Shown one piece after another: positions 17,356 to 26,334 of a stretch of 64,000 nt of DNA; position 1 is the first letter of the stretch; each line of letters starts with the position of its first letter. Made by a program: the position numbers and the translations under genes. The DNA comes from GCA-002728855 sp036340635 (GTDB lineage: Bacteria > Bacteroidota > Bacteroidia > Flavobacteriales > Flavobacteriaceae). The stretch is from NCBI GenBank assembly GCA_036340635.1, contig JAYYYF010000005.1, positions 8,396-72,395 of the forward strand, written 5' to 3'. The notes beneath the pieces were generated by a model. It had not been told where the DNA came from and made no database searches. It was given only the letters and a program-made list of their open reading frames with translations.

Positions 17356-17363
17356 TAAATTTG
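17356..17363 (+). promoter_or_regulatory. -7 promoter box at the start of the 17365 gene
   Basis: TAAATTTG matches TAnnTTTG but ends 1 nt before the ATG at 17365. A transcript from it would begin just inside that codon, which favours the in-frame ATG at 17386 as the true start. Confidence 0.35.
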
Positions 17364-17364
17364 T

Positions 17365-17835
17365 ATGAAAATTAAAAATAAAATTATGAGAATATTTTTC
17401 TGCCTTTTAATTACATTTTCTTCTTTTTCATTTGGACAGAGTATTAGTTGGGAGGGAAGAACAAATGGAACAGAATACCTAAAGATTGATTTTAAAGGAT
17501 TTGAATTAAGACATAGAACTGATGAGGGTGAAAATAGAATTACTTATGCTAGAAAATTTTTTAAAGATAAAAAGGTGTCCTTAAAAATTCCTATACACTA
17601 TAAGTTTGAGAAAGAATTGACAACCATAGAACCCAGGCTAATTTTAAATTTAGAGAAATTTAAAATATGGGTGCAAAAGGAGTTTTGGATTGAAGAAAAT
17701 TACAATGCTGCATTTGCAATTGATTATCCTTATGGAGATTATTCTTTTCGCTTTGGCTGGGATACATCTGAAACTTTTCGTTTTGGAATCATTTATAAAT
17801 TAAAGAAAAAGGAGAAAGAAGAAAATAAAAATTAA
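17365..17835 (+). CDS. Exported protein of unknown function
   Basis: 156 residues with a signal peptide ending in SFSFG-Q. I do not recognise the family. The mature protein is mostly alternating hydrophobic/polar strands (ISWEGRTNGTEYLKIDF, KVSLKIPIHYKFEK, YSFRFGWD, FRFGIIYKL). It ends with a charged tail, suggesting a small beta-rich or outer-membrane-associated protein. The promoter box touching the first ATG suggests translation may begin at the in-frame ATG 17386, which leaves MRIFFCLLITFSSFSFG, an equally good signal peptide. It is divergent from dgt and 68 nt upstream of the phosphate transporter on the same strand. Confidence 0.65.
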   Translation: MKIKNKIMRIFFCLLITFSSFSFGQSISWEGRTNGTEYLKIDFKGFELRHRTDEGENRITYARKFFKDKKVSLKIPIHYKFEKELTTIEPRLILNLEKFKIWVQKEFWIEENYNAAFAIDYPYGDYSFRFGWDTSETFRFGIIYKLKKKEKEENKN

Positions 17836-17903
17836 TATTTTGGTAACATATAAGTGTTATAATAATCAGAAATTTACTTAGAATAATAAAATAAGCAGAA
17901 AAG

Positions 17904-20150
17904 ATGGACAATATTTATTTGTTAATGCTTATAGCGCTTGCTGCTTTAGCAATTATTGATATAGTTGTTGGAGTTAGCAATGATGCAGTTAACTTTTTAA
18001 ATTCTGCTATTGGATCTAAGGTTTTTTCTTTTAGAACAATAATGATTATCTCAAGTATTGGGATTTTCATTGGAGCTGTTTATTCAAGTGGAATGATGGA
18101 GGTTGCTAGAAAAGGAATATTTAATCCAGGTGAATTTTATTTTGATGAGATTATGATGGTTTTTATGGCCGTTATAATGACGGATATTTTGCTGTTAGAT
18201 TTCTTTAATTCTATGGGGCTACCAACTTCTACAACAGTCTCTATAGTTTTCAACTTATTAGGGGCAGCCATTGTGATGTCTTTAATTAAAATTGGAGAAA
18301 TAGATGGCCAAAATCTATCGGACTTACAAAACTATATAAACACTGAGAAAGCGGCGATGATAATTAGCGGAATTCTTCTTTCTGTTGTAATAGCTTTTTT
18401 AATTGGAGCAATAGTTCAGTGGGTTAGCCGACTTATTTTCAGTTTCCAATACGAGAAGAAAATGAAAAGCTTTGGAGCAATTTTTGGAGGAGTTGCGCTA
18501 ACGGCTATTACTTATTTTATTTTTATAAAAGGACTTAAAGGATCTCCATATTATAAGGATTTAGTTGGATATATAGGAGATAATGATATTTTAATTCTTT
18601 TAGCGAGTGTACTTGTTTTTTCTGGTCTTTCACATCTTTTCCAAATAGTAACTAAAAAAAGTATTTTATTAGTTGTTATTGCTACTGGAACATTTGGCTT
18701 GGCTTTAGCTTTTTCAGGGAATGACTTGGTTAATTTTATTGGGGTTTCAATGGCCGCCTATCATTCCTATGAGGCTTGGCTAGCGTCTGGAGTGGACGCT
18801 TCTTCATTTTCAATGGGTGTATTAGAAAAGAAGGTCCCAGCTGAACCACTTTTATTATTTTTAGCAGGTGGAGTAATGGTTGTAACTCTATGGTTTTCTA
18901 AAAAAGCAAGAACAGTTTTGGACACTTCAATAGGATTATCTCGCCAAACAGATACCCATGAAAAATTTAAACCTAATTTTTTTTCAAGGGCTTTGGTGGG
19001 ATCTTCATTTTGGATGTCTTCAAAGATTAGTCAAATATTGCCTCAATCATTTCAAGATAGAATTGAATTAAGTTTTAAAGGGAGTGAAATTAAAACAATA
19101 AATAAAGATCAGAGTGTAGATGCTCCAGCCTTTGATATGATCAGAGCTTCTGTTAATTTGATGGTTGCAGGCGTTTTAATTTCAATAGCTACTTCAATGA
19201 AACTCCCTTTGTCAACAACCTATGTAACTTTTATGGTTGCAATGGGGACTTCTCTATCTGACAAGGCTTGGGGGAGAGAAAGTGCCGTATATAGAGTAGC
19301 AGGAGTTATCAATGTTATACTTGGATGGTTCTTAACTGCTTTTGGAGCATTAGTCGCATCTGGGGTAGTAGTTTTCCTAATTAATTGGAATAAGGAAGTC
19401 ATGATTCCAATAATATTAGCAATTACAATTATTCTTTTAATTAGGAATTTTCTTTACCACAAGCGAATGCAAAATAGTACCATAGATTCTAGGAGTTTGA
19501 AAAAGTCAGAAAGTAAAACTGTTCAAGGAATTATTTCAGAGAGTTCAGATAATGTAAACAATGTAATTTTTAGATCTAATAAGATTTTTGCAACTGTCAT
19601 ACAAGGGTTATCAAAAGAAGATTCTGATAAACTTAAAAAGAGCAAAAAGCAGGTTAAAAAACTTGATTCAGAAATTGAAGACTTACGTGATAATATATTT
19701 TATTTCATTAAAAATTTAGATGAGACAAGTGTAAGGGGGAGTAATTTTTATATGATCATACTTGCATATTTAACAGATATTGCTGAGTCTCTAAGTTATA
19801 TATCTTCAAAAAGTTATAAGCACGTAAATAACCAGCATAAAAAATTAAAGTTTAATCAGCTAAGAGACCTTACTGAAATTAAAGAAGCTATAGATCTTTT
19901 TTCCTCTGAAATAGCTAGTGTTTTCAAGGATAAAAGGTTCGGTGCTTTAAACCTGATTATTGCTCAAAAAGATAAATTGAATTCTATAATAAATGAAAAG
20001 ATTAATGCACAGATTGATAGAACCAGAACTGAAGAATCAAGTCCAAAGAATACTACTTTATATTTTAATATTTTACTTGAGACTAAAGATTTACTTAAGA
20101 GTATATTTAATTTGATTGATGAATATTCTGCCAGCTATAAAAAAGAATAA
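17904..20150 (+). CDS. PiT-family inorganic phosphate transporter with PhoU-like tail
   Basis: Phosphate:cation symporter in the inner membrane. The N-terminal signature GVSNDAVNFLNSAIGSK (residues 23-39) and its second copy in the C-terminal half of the membrane domain (MKLPLSTTYVTFMVAMGTS) are the inverted PiT repeats, each containing the S-T-T motif (LPTSTTVS, LPLSTTYV). About 530 residues of membrane domain are followed by a soluble, helical 200-residue tail (about 545-748) of DUF47/PhoU-like character, which in relatives is linked to transport regulation. 748 residues is typical of Bacteroidota PiT fusions. No pho box recognised. It converges on nrdA with 7 nt between stops. Confidence 0.9.
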   Translation: MDNIYLLMLIALAALAIIDIVVGVSNDAVNFLNSAIGSKVFSFRTIMIISSIGIFIGAVYSSGMMEVARKGIFNPGEFYFDEIMMVFMAVIMTDILLLDFFNSMGLPTSTTVSIVFNLLGAAIVMSLIKIGEIDGQNLSDLQNYINTEKAAMIISGILLSVVIAFLIGAIVQWVSRLIFSFQYEKKMKSFGAIFGGVALTAITYFIFIKGLKGSPYYKDLVGYIGDNDILILLASVLVFSGLSHLFQIVTKKSILLVVIATGTFGLALAFSGNDLVNFIGVSMAAYHSYEAWLASGVDASSFSMGVLEKKVPAEPLLLFLAGGVMVVTLWFSKKARTVLDTSIGLSRQTDTHEKFKPNFFSRALVGSSFWMSSKISQILPQSFQDRIELSFKGSEIKTINKDQSVDAPAFDMIRASVNLMVAGVLISIATSMKLPLSTTYVTFMVAMGTSLSDKAWGRESAVYRVAGVINVILGWFLTAFGALVASGVVVFLINWNKEVMIPIILAITIILLIRNFLYHKRMQNSTIDSRSLKKSESKTVQGIISESSDNVNNVIFRSNKIFATVIQGLSKEDSDKLKKSKKQVKKLDSEIEDLRDNIFYFIKNLDETSVRGSNFYMIILAYLTDIAESLSYISSKSYKHVNNQHKKLKFNQLRDLTEIKEAIDLFSSEIASVFKDKRFGALNLIIAQKDKLNSIINEKINAQIDRTRTEESSPKNTTLYFNILLETKDLLKSIFNLIDEYSASYKKE

Positions 20151-20157
20151 TAGGTTT

Positions 20158-22611
20158 TTAAGAGCCGCACATTAAACAATCGTCATCTTCATTTCCCTTT
20201 GATTTGTCAAGCATTTCCTTAAGCTGCTCTGGGCTAAGCGGTTTTGCAACGATTTGTTTACCTTTAGTATCATTACTTTTTTTACTAGTTGCAGCAGGAG
20301 CTGCAGTTACTTTCTCAGCAACAGGTTTTTGAACTTTAGCTTTTGAATTATCAAGAGTGAATTTAATCGCATCAACAGCTGATTTTGTTCTCAAGTAATA
20401 CATACCTGTTTTAAGTCCAGACTTCCAGGCATAGAAATGCATGGACGTCAATTTAGCAGTTGTTGCACCTTCCATAAAAAGGTTCAGAGATTGTGATTGA
20501 TCAATAAAGTAGCCTCGATGTCTAGCCATATCAATGATATCTTTCATACTCATCTCCCAAACAGTTCTATAGATTTCTTTAATATCATCAGGTATTCCAT
20601 CAATTTTTTGAATAGACCCATTTGCTTGCATTAATTCTTGTTTCATGTCTTCATTCCAAATACCTAGCGCTACAAGATCTTCTAAAAGATATTTATTGAC
20701 AACTATAAATTCTCCAGATAATACTCTTCGGGTATAAATATTTGAAGTATAAGGTTCAAAACATTCATTATTACCCAAGATTTGAGATGTTGATGCAGTA
20801 GGCATAGGTGCTACAAGAAGAGAATTTCTAATTCCGTGCTTTTTTAATTTTTTCCTAGCATCTTTCCAATCCCATCTACCACTTAACTCCTCATCTTTAA
20901 TTCCCCAAAGATTGTGTTGAAATTCGCCTTCGGAAATTGGAGATCCTTTATAGGTTTTATATGGACCATCTTTTTTAGCCTCTTCAATGGATGCCATAAC
21001 AGCGGCATAATAAATTGTTTCAAAAATTTCTTGATTTAATTGTTTTGCCTCTTCACTGGTGAAAGAAAGCTTAAGTCTTATAAAAGTATCTGCCAAACCC
21101 TGAACACCAAGACCTATTGGGCGATGTCTGAAATTCGAATTTTCAGCTTCAATAACAGGATAATAATTTCGATCAATTACTTTATTGAGATTTTTAGTCA
21201 CTCTTTTTGTAACATCAAATAATTGTTGATGATCAAACGCATCATCTTTTATAAACATAGGCAGCGCAATTGAGGCTAGATTACACACTGCAATTTCATC
21301 TTTTGAGGTATACTCAAGAATTTCAGTACACAGATTAGAGGACCGAATCGTCCCTATATTTTTTTGATTTGATTTTCTGTTAGCCGAATCCTTATAAAGC
21401 ATGTAAGGTGTTCCAGTCTCAATTTGAGATTCAAGAATTTTATCCCATAGCTCTCTTGCCGGAATAGTCCGTCTACCCTTACCTTGCTGTTCATATTTGG
21501 TATAAAGTTTATCAAACTCTTCATCATAACAGTCATATAGTCCAGGGCATTCATTTGGACACATTAGAGTCCACTCACCATTTTCTTCAACTCGTTTCAT
21601 AAAAAGATCTGGAGTCCACATAGCATAAAATAAATCTCTTGCTCTCATTTCTTCTTTGCCATGATTTTTCTTTAACTCTAAAAAATCAAAAATATCTGCA
21701 TGCCAAGGCTCAACATAAATTGCAAATGAACCTTTTCTTTTCCCTCCACCTTGATCGACATAACGTGCTGTATCATTAAAAACTCTTAACATGGGGACAA
21801 TTCCATTTGATGTGCCATTTGTTCCTGCGATGTATGAACCCGTTGCTCTAATATTATGTATTGAAAGACCAATTCCTCCTGCTGATTGTGAAATTTTTGC
21901 AGTTTGTTTAAGAGTATCATAAATACCGTCTATACTATCTTGCTTCATGGTAAGCAAAAAACAAGAAGACATTTGAGGTTTAGGAGTGCCCGCATTGAAT
22001 AAGGTAGGGGTGGCATGAGTAAAGTATTTCTTTGACATTAATTCATATGTTTCAAAAGCAGCTTCTAAGTCATCAAGATGAATACCAATGGATACTCTCA
22101 TAAGCATATGTTGCGGTCGCTCTGCAATTTTTCCGTTGAGCTTAAGAAGATATGACCGCTCTAACGTTTTGAAACCAAAAAAATCATACCCATAATCTCT
22201 GTTATAGATAATATTAGAGTCAATTTTCTCAGCATTTTTTTTGATTACCTCATATACTTCATCTGCTAATAAAGGGGCTTTTTTTCCAGTTCTGGGATTG
22301 ACATATTCATATAAATCCTTCATTGTTGATGAAAAAGATTTCTTTGTGTTTTTATGTAAGTTAGAGACTGAAATTCTTGATGCTAGTTGGGCATAATCGG
22401 GGTGAGTTGTAGTCATAGTTGCTGAAATTTCAGCAGCAAGATTATCAAGTTCAGAGGTAGTTACCCCATCATATAAACCTTCGATTACCCTCATAGCCAC
22501 TCTCACAGGATCTACAAGATCATTTAAACCGTAGCAAAGGGTCTTAATACGAGCAGTAATTTTATCAAACATTATAGGCTCCTTATGCCCATCTCTTTTT
22601 ATTACATACAT
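20158..22611 (-). CDS. nrdA: Ribonucleoside-diphosphate reductase, alpha subunit (class Ia)
   Basis: Catalytic subunit reducing NDPs to dNDPs. It begins with an ATP-cone (residues 1 to about 90, VIKRDGHKEPIMFDKI), the overall activity switch for ATP/dATP. The barrel contains the active-site sequence NLCTEI (YTSKDEIAVCNLAS follows) and PMPTAS near residue 620. The C-terminus ends with C-L-M-C-G-S, the swinging redox pair re-reduced by thioredoxin. A stretch of about 50 residues rich in Ala, Lys and Ser before that tail makes the protein 817 residues, longer than E. coli NrdA (761). It lies 57 nt downstream of nrdB and is probably co-transcribed. Assignment is secure. Confidence 0.95.
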   Translation of the reverse strand: MYVIKRDGHKEPIMFDKITARIKTLCYGLNDLVDPVRVAMRVIEGLYDGVTTSELDNLAAEISATMTTTHPDYAQLASRISVSNLHKNTKKSFSSTMKDLYEYVNPRTGKKAPLLADEVYEVIKKNAEKIDSNIIYNRDYGYDFFGFKTLERSYLLKLNGKIAERPQHMLMRVSIGIHLDDLEAAFETYELMSKKYFTHATPTLFNAGTPKPQMSSCFLLTMKQDSIDGIYDTLKQTAKISQSAGGIGLSIHNIRATGSYIAGTNGTSNGIVPMLRVFNDTARYVDQGGGKRKGSFAIYVEPWHADIFDFLELKKNHGKEEMRARDLFYAMWTPDLFMKRVEENGEWTLMCPNECPGLYDCYDEEFDKLYTKYEQQGKGRRTIPARELWDKILESQIETGTPYMLYKDSANRKSNQKNIGTIRSSNLCTEILEYTSKDEIAVCNLASIALPMFIKDDAFDHQQLFDVTKRVTKNLNKVIDRNYYPVIEAENSNFRHRPIGLGVQGLADTFIRLKLSFTSEEAKQLNQEIFETIYYAAVMASIEEAKKDGPYKTYKGSPISEGEFQHNLWGIKDEELSGRWDWKDARKKLKKHGIRNSLLVAPMPTASTSQILGNNECFEPYTSNIYTRRVLSGEFIVVNKYLLEDLVALGIWNEDMKQELMQANGSIQKIDGIPDDIKEIYRTVWEMSMKDIIDMARHRGYFIDQSQSLNLFMEGATTAKLTSMHFYAWKSGLKTGMYYLRTKSAVDAIKFTLDNSKAKVQKPVAEKVTAAPAATSKKSNDTKGKQIVAKPLSPEQLKEMLDKSKGNEDDDCLMCGS

Positions 22612-22668
22612 AATTATTAATTATATTTTTTAGACAACATAACAAAATGGTTAAGCACAAATAATTGT

Positions 22669-23652
22669 TTAAAAGTCTGCGTCAGTTGTAAAGTTTGTTT
22701 CCTTTTTTTCTTTGTTCAAAACCCCTGCTTTTTGATATTCAGAAACACGTTTTTCAAAAAAGTTGGTTTTCCCTTGTAGCGAGATCATATCCATAAAATC
22801 AAATGGATTTGTAACATTATGTTTCTTTTCGCACTCTAATTCGACAAGCAGTCGATCAGTAACAAACTCTAAATATTGAGTCATGAGTTTTGCATTCATA
22901 CCTATTAAACTTACAGGGAGGGATTCAGTAATGAATTCTTTTTCAATTTTCAGCGCATCAAGGAGAATTTCTTCAATACGTCCTTTAGGAACTTTATTGA
23001 CTAAGTGATTGTTATGAAGGTGTACAGCAAAATCGCAGTGAACTCCTTCATCTCTAGAGATTAATTCATTTGAAAAAGTAAGGCCTGGCATTAGCCCACG
23101 TTTTTTAAGCCAAAAGATAGAGCAAAATGATCCGGAGAAAAAGATTCCTTCAACTGCCGCAAAAGCAATCAAGCGTTCAGCAAAAGAATCAGATTCAATC
23201 CATCTTAGAGCCCACTCAGCTTTTTTCTTAATGGCAGGGAAAATTTCTATTGCTTGAAATAATTTTGTTTTTTCTACCTCATCTTTAACATATGTGTCAA
23301 TTAAAAGAGAGTATGTTTCAGAGTGAATATTCTCCATCATTATTTGAAACCCATAGAAAAATTTTGCTTCAGAATATTGAACTTCATTAACAAAGTTTTC
23401 TGCCAAGTTTTCATTTACAATACCATCTGAAGCAGCAAAAAAAGCTAGAATATGTTTAATGAAATATTTTTCATCTTTATTAAGTTTGGTATTCCAATCG
23501 TTTAGATCTTGATGTAGATCTATCTCCTCAGCTGTCCAAAAACTCGCCTCCATTTTTTTATACCATTCCCAAATGTCATGATGCTGAATAGGAAAAATTA
23601 CAAATCGATTAGGGTTTTCTTGGAGTAGAGGTTCTTGCGCAGCCATATTCAT
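22669..23652 (-). CDS. nrdB: Ribonucleoside-diphosphate reductase, beta subunit (class Ia, tyrosyl radical)
   Basis: Generates the radical for NrdA at a di-iron site. Ligands are D76 (AASDGIV), E107 and H110 (MMENIHSETY), E168 (AAVEGIF), E202 and H205 (RDEGVHCDF). Y114, four residues after H110, occupies the radical tyrosine position, so this is a conventional Tyr-radical class Ia/b subunit rather than a Mn/Fe or radical-free variant. Length 327 is short but complete for Bacteroidota. It is the first gene of nrdB-nrdA; the 135-nt upstream gap contains no exact TAnnTTTG on this strand, so the operon may use another type of promoter or an activator. Confidence 0.95.
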   Translation of the reverse strand: MNMAAQEPLLQENPNRFVIFPIQHHDIWEWYKKMEASFWTAEEIDLHQDLNDWNTKLNKDEKYFIKHILAFFAASDGIVNENLAENFVNEVQYSEAKFFYGFQIMMENIHSETYSLLIDTYVKDEVEKTKLFQAIEIFPAIKKKAEWALRWIESDSFAERLIAFAAVEGIFFSGSFCSIFWLKKRGLMPGLTFSNELISRDEGVHCDFAVHLHNNHLVNKVPKGRIEEILLDALKIEKEFITESLPVSLIGMNAKLMTQYLEFVTDRLLVELECEKKHNVTNPFDFMDMISLQGKTNFFEKRVSEYQKAGVLNKEKKETNFTTDADF

Positions 23653-23787
23653 AGGTTTAATATTAAGTCAATAAATTATTTGAATTTTACTCCAACAAAG
23701 ATTCTAAATTGTTTCCAAAAATGAAAGCTTAACTTTTCCACAAACAGGTCAAGTTTTTAACAAATTGTTTTTTTAAGGTTGAAAAAA

Positions 23788-24366
23788 TTAATTTTTTTGG
23801 GATTTACTTTTTAGAAAAAGTTTTTCAAGTTTTGAAAACCAATCTTCTCCAAATTTTCTTATAAGTGCTTCTTTTACAAATTTAAAAACAGGAACTTTTA
23901 GTGACTTACCTAATTCACATGCACTGCTACAAATATTCCAGTCATGAAAATTAATGGCTATAAAACTTTTATAGTTTGTAACCCTTATTGGATATAAATG
24001 GCATGAAATAGGTTTTTTCCAATTTATCTTACCGTTTTGATATGCCTTTTCGATACCACATTCTAAAGAGCCATTTGAATTTAAAACAGAATAGGCACAT
24101 TCCTTTTTATTTACTAAAGGCGTCTCTAAATCATCTTCACTGGTTCTAAAAAAAAATCCTTTTTTTGATAAAGTCTCTTTTCCTTTTTCTGACAAAAAGG
24201 GTTTGATTTTTAAAATATCTTTTTCTAATAGTTTTACTTCTTTTTTCTCTAAAGGGGCACCTCCGGATCCTTCTATACAACACGCTCCTTTACATGATTT
24301 TAAATCACAGACAAATTTTTTTGAAAAAATTTCTTCAGAAATAAGAGTATCTCCAATCCTATACAT
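23788..24366 (-). CDS. DUF3109 cysteine-rich protein
   Basis: 192 residues with the DUF3109 pattern. It has FVCDLKSCKGACCIEGSGGAP near the N-terminus (four Cys within 12 residues), then ECAYSV, LECGIEK, SCHLYPIR and NICSSACELGK. The eight or more conserved cysteines and the late His suggest binding of an Fe-S cluster or zinc, as in the related YkgJ/CxxCxxCC proteins. It is cytosolic, with no signal peptide. The family is widespread in Bacteroidota and its function is not established. It is divergent from marC; a near-match promoter string TAATTTCG lies 20 nt upstream. Confidence 0.85.
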   Translation of the reverse strand: MYRIGDTLISEEIFSKKFVCDLKSCKGACCIEGSGGAPLEKKEVKLLEKDILKIKPFLSEKGKETLSKKGFFFRTSEDDLETPLVNKKECAYSVLNSNGSLECGIEKAYQNGKINWKKPISCHLYPIRVTNYKSFIAINFHDWNICSSACELGKSLKVPVFKFVKEALIRKFGEDWFSKLEKLFLKSKSQKN

Positions 24367-24429
24367 GAGGGTAAATTTAATTTTTTCGAAATTAAAATAT
24401 TTTTCTTTCGTGATTATAATAAACTAATT

Positions 24430-24437
24430 TATATTTG
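24430..24437 (+). promoter_or_regulatory. -7 promoter box of the MarC gene
   Basis: TATATTTG matches TAnnTTTG, 19 nt before the ATG at 24457. TTTC at 24407-24410 could be a degenerate -33 element. Confidence 0.45.
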
Positions 24438-24456
24438 CGCCCTTAAAAAGAGAAGC

Positions 24457-25026
24457 ATGTTTGATTTAAAAGAAATTTTTGCAGCCGGAATGATTTTATT
24501 TGCTGTTATAGATGTTATAGGAAATGTTCCAATAATTATATCATTAAGGGAAAAAGTTGGACATATTGAGTCTGGTAAAGCTTCATTAATTGCTGCAATT
24601 ATTATGATTTCTTTTCTTTTTGTTGGGGAAGAAATTCTTAATTTAATTGGGATTGATGTTAACTCATTTGCAGTTGCTGGATCAATTGTCATTTTTTTCC
24701 TGGCGATAGAAATGATCTTAGGGATATCATTATATAAAGATGATGCTCCCGAAACTGCATCAATAGTTCCACTAGCTTTTCCTATGATAGCTGGTGCAGG
24801 AACAATGACTTCTTTATTGTCTCTCAGAGCTGAATATCATGTCTCTAACATCATTGTGGCTATAATAATAAACATACTTTTAGTATATCTGATTTTAAAG
24901 TCTTCTCGTAGAATTCAAGTTTTATTAGGCAAGCAGGGAATAAGTATTATTAGAAAAGTTTTTGGGATTGTTTTGTTAGCAATTGCCGTAAAACTTTTTG
25001 CATCAAACGTTGGTAAAATAGTCTAA
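24457..25026 (+). CDS. MarC/YchE family inner membrane protein
   Basis: 189 residues with six hydrophobic helices. It has the MarC-family features DVIGNVPIII near the end of helix 1 and the PLAFPMIAGAGTMTSLLSL segment in the middle. Length and helix number match the family (about 190-220). Despite the name, MarC is not linked to multiple antibiotic resistance and its transported substrate is unknown. It is followed after 27 nt by a small membrane protein gene on the same strand, probably co-transcribed. Confidence 0.9.
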   Translation: MFDLKEIFAAGMILFAVIDVIGNVPIIISLREKVGHIESGKASLIAAIIMISFLFVGEEILNLIGIDVNSFAVAGSIVIFFLAIEMILGISLYKDDAPETASIVPLAFPMIAGAGTMTSLLSLRAEYHVSNIIVAIIINILLVYLILKSSRRIQVLLGKQGISIIRKVFGIVLLAIAVKLFASNVGKIV

Positions 25027-25053
25027 AAAGATTTTGTTTTTTAATTTCACAAG

Positions 25054-25251
25054 ATGAAACGGACTTTAAATTTGTTAATTTTCATTTCAATTTTTTTATT
25101 TGTTTTTAATTTATTTCAAGTAAATTTTAAAGAATTAAACAGCGAGCAGAACACAATAGCCTTTATTGGTGTTATTGGTTCGGGTTGTGCTTTTTTAATA
25201 TTGTTAATTTTCAAAGGATCAAAGAAGATTTTTAAAAAGCTTGAAGATTAA
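25054..25251 (+). CDS. Small two-helix membrane protein
   Basis: 65 residues: MKR start, a first hydrophobic helix (about 5-23), a short polar loop with KELNSEQN, a second helix (about 35-53) and a Lys-rich end (FKGSKKIFKKLED). I do not recognise a named family. The positive-inside pattern puts both ends in the cytoplasm. The 27-nt distance from marC on the same strand makes a shared transcript likely, and the coherent topology argues for a real gene. It is convergent with the dCMP deaminase gene. Confidence 0.6.
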   Translation: MKRTLNLLIFISIFLFVFNLFQVNFKELNSEQNTIAFIGVIGSGCAFLILLIFKGSKKIFKKLED

Positions 25252-25276
25252 TTTAAATAAAAAGAATTTTCTTAAA

Positions 25277-25702
25277 TTATTTGAGAGGTAAGTGAGTTAG
25301 TTTAACTCCAGCTTTTTTCAAAAATTCAAGTCCAGATGAGTCTTTGTATGATTTTGAATAAACCATACGAGTGATACCAGATTGGTGAATTAATTTACTG
25401 CATTCTTTGCACGGAGAAAGAGTTATATATAAAGTTGATCCTTTACAAGATTGGGTTGATCCAGCAACCTTTAATATTGCATTTGCTTCCGCATGAAGAA
25501 CATACCATTTAGTATAATTGGCCTTGTCTTCACAAGTGTTTTCAAATCCAGAAGGGGTTCCATTGTATCCGTCTGAAATGATCATTTTGTCTTTTACAAT
25601 TAAGGCACCAACTTTTTTTCGTTTGCAATGAGACAATTCTCCCCAAGTTTGAGCCATTTTTAAATAGGCCAAATCATATCTTTTTTGTTTTTCTTCCGCC
25701 AT
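25277..25702 (-). CDS. dCMP deaminase-like zinc deaminase
   Basis: 141-residue cytidine/deoxycytidylate deaminase family protein. The zinc site is H-A-E in LHAEANAIL and P-C-x-x-C in SPCKECSKLI, with the catalytic Glu next to the His. The family converts dCMP to dUMP for dTTP synthesis; ComEB is a relative. KKVGALIVKDKMIISDGYNGTPSG is the usual N-terminal strand region, with the NGTP nucleotide-binding loop. Length is normal for dCMP deaminase. A TATCTTCG string, one base off the promoter consensus, lies 5 nt before the ATG. No other dTTP-pathway gene lies beside it. Confidence 0.9.
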   Translation of the reverse strand: MAEEKQKRYDLAYLKMAQTWGELSHCKRKKVGALIVKDKMIISDGYNGTPSGFENTCEDKANYTKWYVLHAEANAILKVAGSTQSCKGSTLYITLSPCKECSKLIHQSGITRMVYSKSYKDSSGLEFLKKAGVKLTHLPLK

Positions 25703-25753
25703 TTTAACGAAGATACATTTTTTAAAGAATAGAAGTAAAGTTCAAATTCATAT

Positions 25754-26329
25754 TTAAAAAGGGTAATTTATAAAAGACATCTGAAAAGCTTGAAACAAAA
25801 TTATTACAGAGATAATAACTTCCCATTTTTTTGAATTAAATTTTAAAACTTTGACAGTAAAGTAATTTAAAGTTATTATTAATAGAACAGTAATTAACTG
25901 TGCAATTTCAATCCCAATGGCAAAATTTAACAGTGCTATAAAAGCATCTTCTTTTGAGATGATTTGTAAAAAATAGAGGCCAAATCCAAACCCATGAATA
26001 ACACCAAAAAACAGTGTAACAAAACTTGCTAAAATATTTGATGAGGACTTGTGTTTTTTGTTTAAAATAACTGAAAGACATGTTATGGAAATAGTTATAG
26101 GGATTAAAAATTCTATTAAATCAGATGAGATGTTTATCCAATTAAAATAAGAGATAAAAAGAGCAAAAGAATGTCCTATTGTAAAGAGACTAACCCATAA
26201 AAGTAATTTTTTCCAATCTTTATATTGGAAGGGTACGCTAAGAGCAATTAGGAAATAAAAATGATCAAGTCCATTTAAGTCCATCACATGTTGGAATCCT
26301 AGTTTTATGTATAACCAAAAGAGGTCCAT
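25754..26329 (-). CDS. HupE/UreJ family membrane protein
   Basis: 191 residues with about six membrane helices. Family features are the N-terminal GFQHVMDLNGLDHFYFLIAL (two His and two Asp at the start of helix 1) and TIGHSFALF. HupE/UreJ proteins are associated with nickel uptake or with other metal and accessory roles. No hydrogenase, urease or other nickel gene is present in the window, so nickel transport cannot be assumed. It follows the TerB-DnaJ gene with a 5-nt gap and is probably in the same transcript. Confidence 0.85.
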   Translation of the reverse strand: MDLFWLYIKLGFQHVMDLNGLDHFYFLIALSVPFQYKDWKKLLLWVSLFTIGHSFALFISYFNWINISSDLIEFLIPITISITCLSVILNKKHKSSSNILASFVTLFFGVIHGFGFGLYFLQIISKEDAFIALLNFAIGIEIAQLITVLLIITLNYFTVKVLKFNSKKWEVIISVIILFQAFQMSFINYPF

Positions 26330-26334
26330 TTAAC

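Noticed and set aside
23734..23742. DnaA-box-like TTTTCCACA upstream of nrdB
   Set aside because: One mismatch to TTATCCACA; many such near-matches are expected by chance in AT-rich DNA of this length, and no second box or cluster is present. DnaA control of nrd genes is known in E. coli but is not supported here.
24429..24692. Reading frame antisense to marC (87 codons)
   Set aside because: Lies wholly inside a clear membrane-protein gene and has no family resemblance; similar antisense frames occur under infB, coxA and actB.
25249..25279. Inverted repeat TAATTTAA/TTAAATTA between the small membrane gene and the dCMP deaminase gene as a terminator
   Set aside because: The stem is only A/T, overlaps both gene ends and has no clear T-tract; too weak to call.
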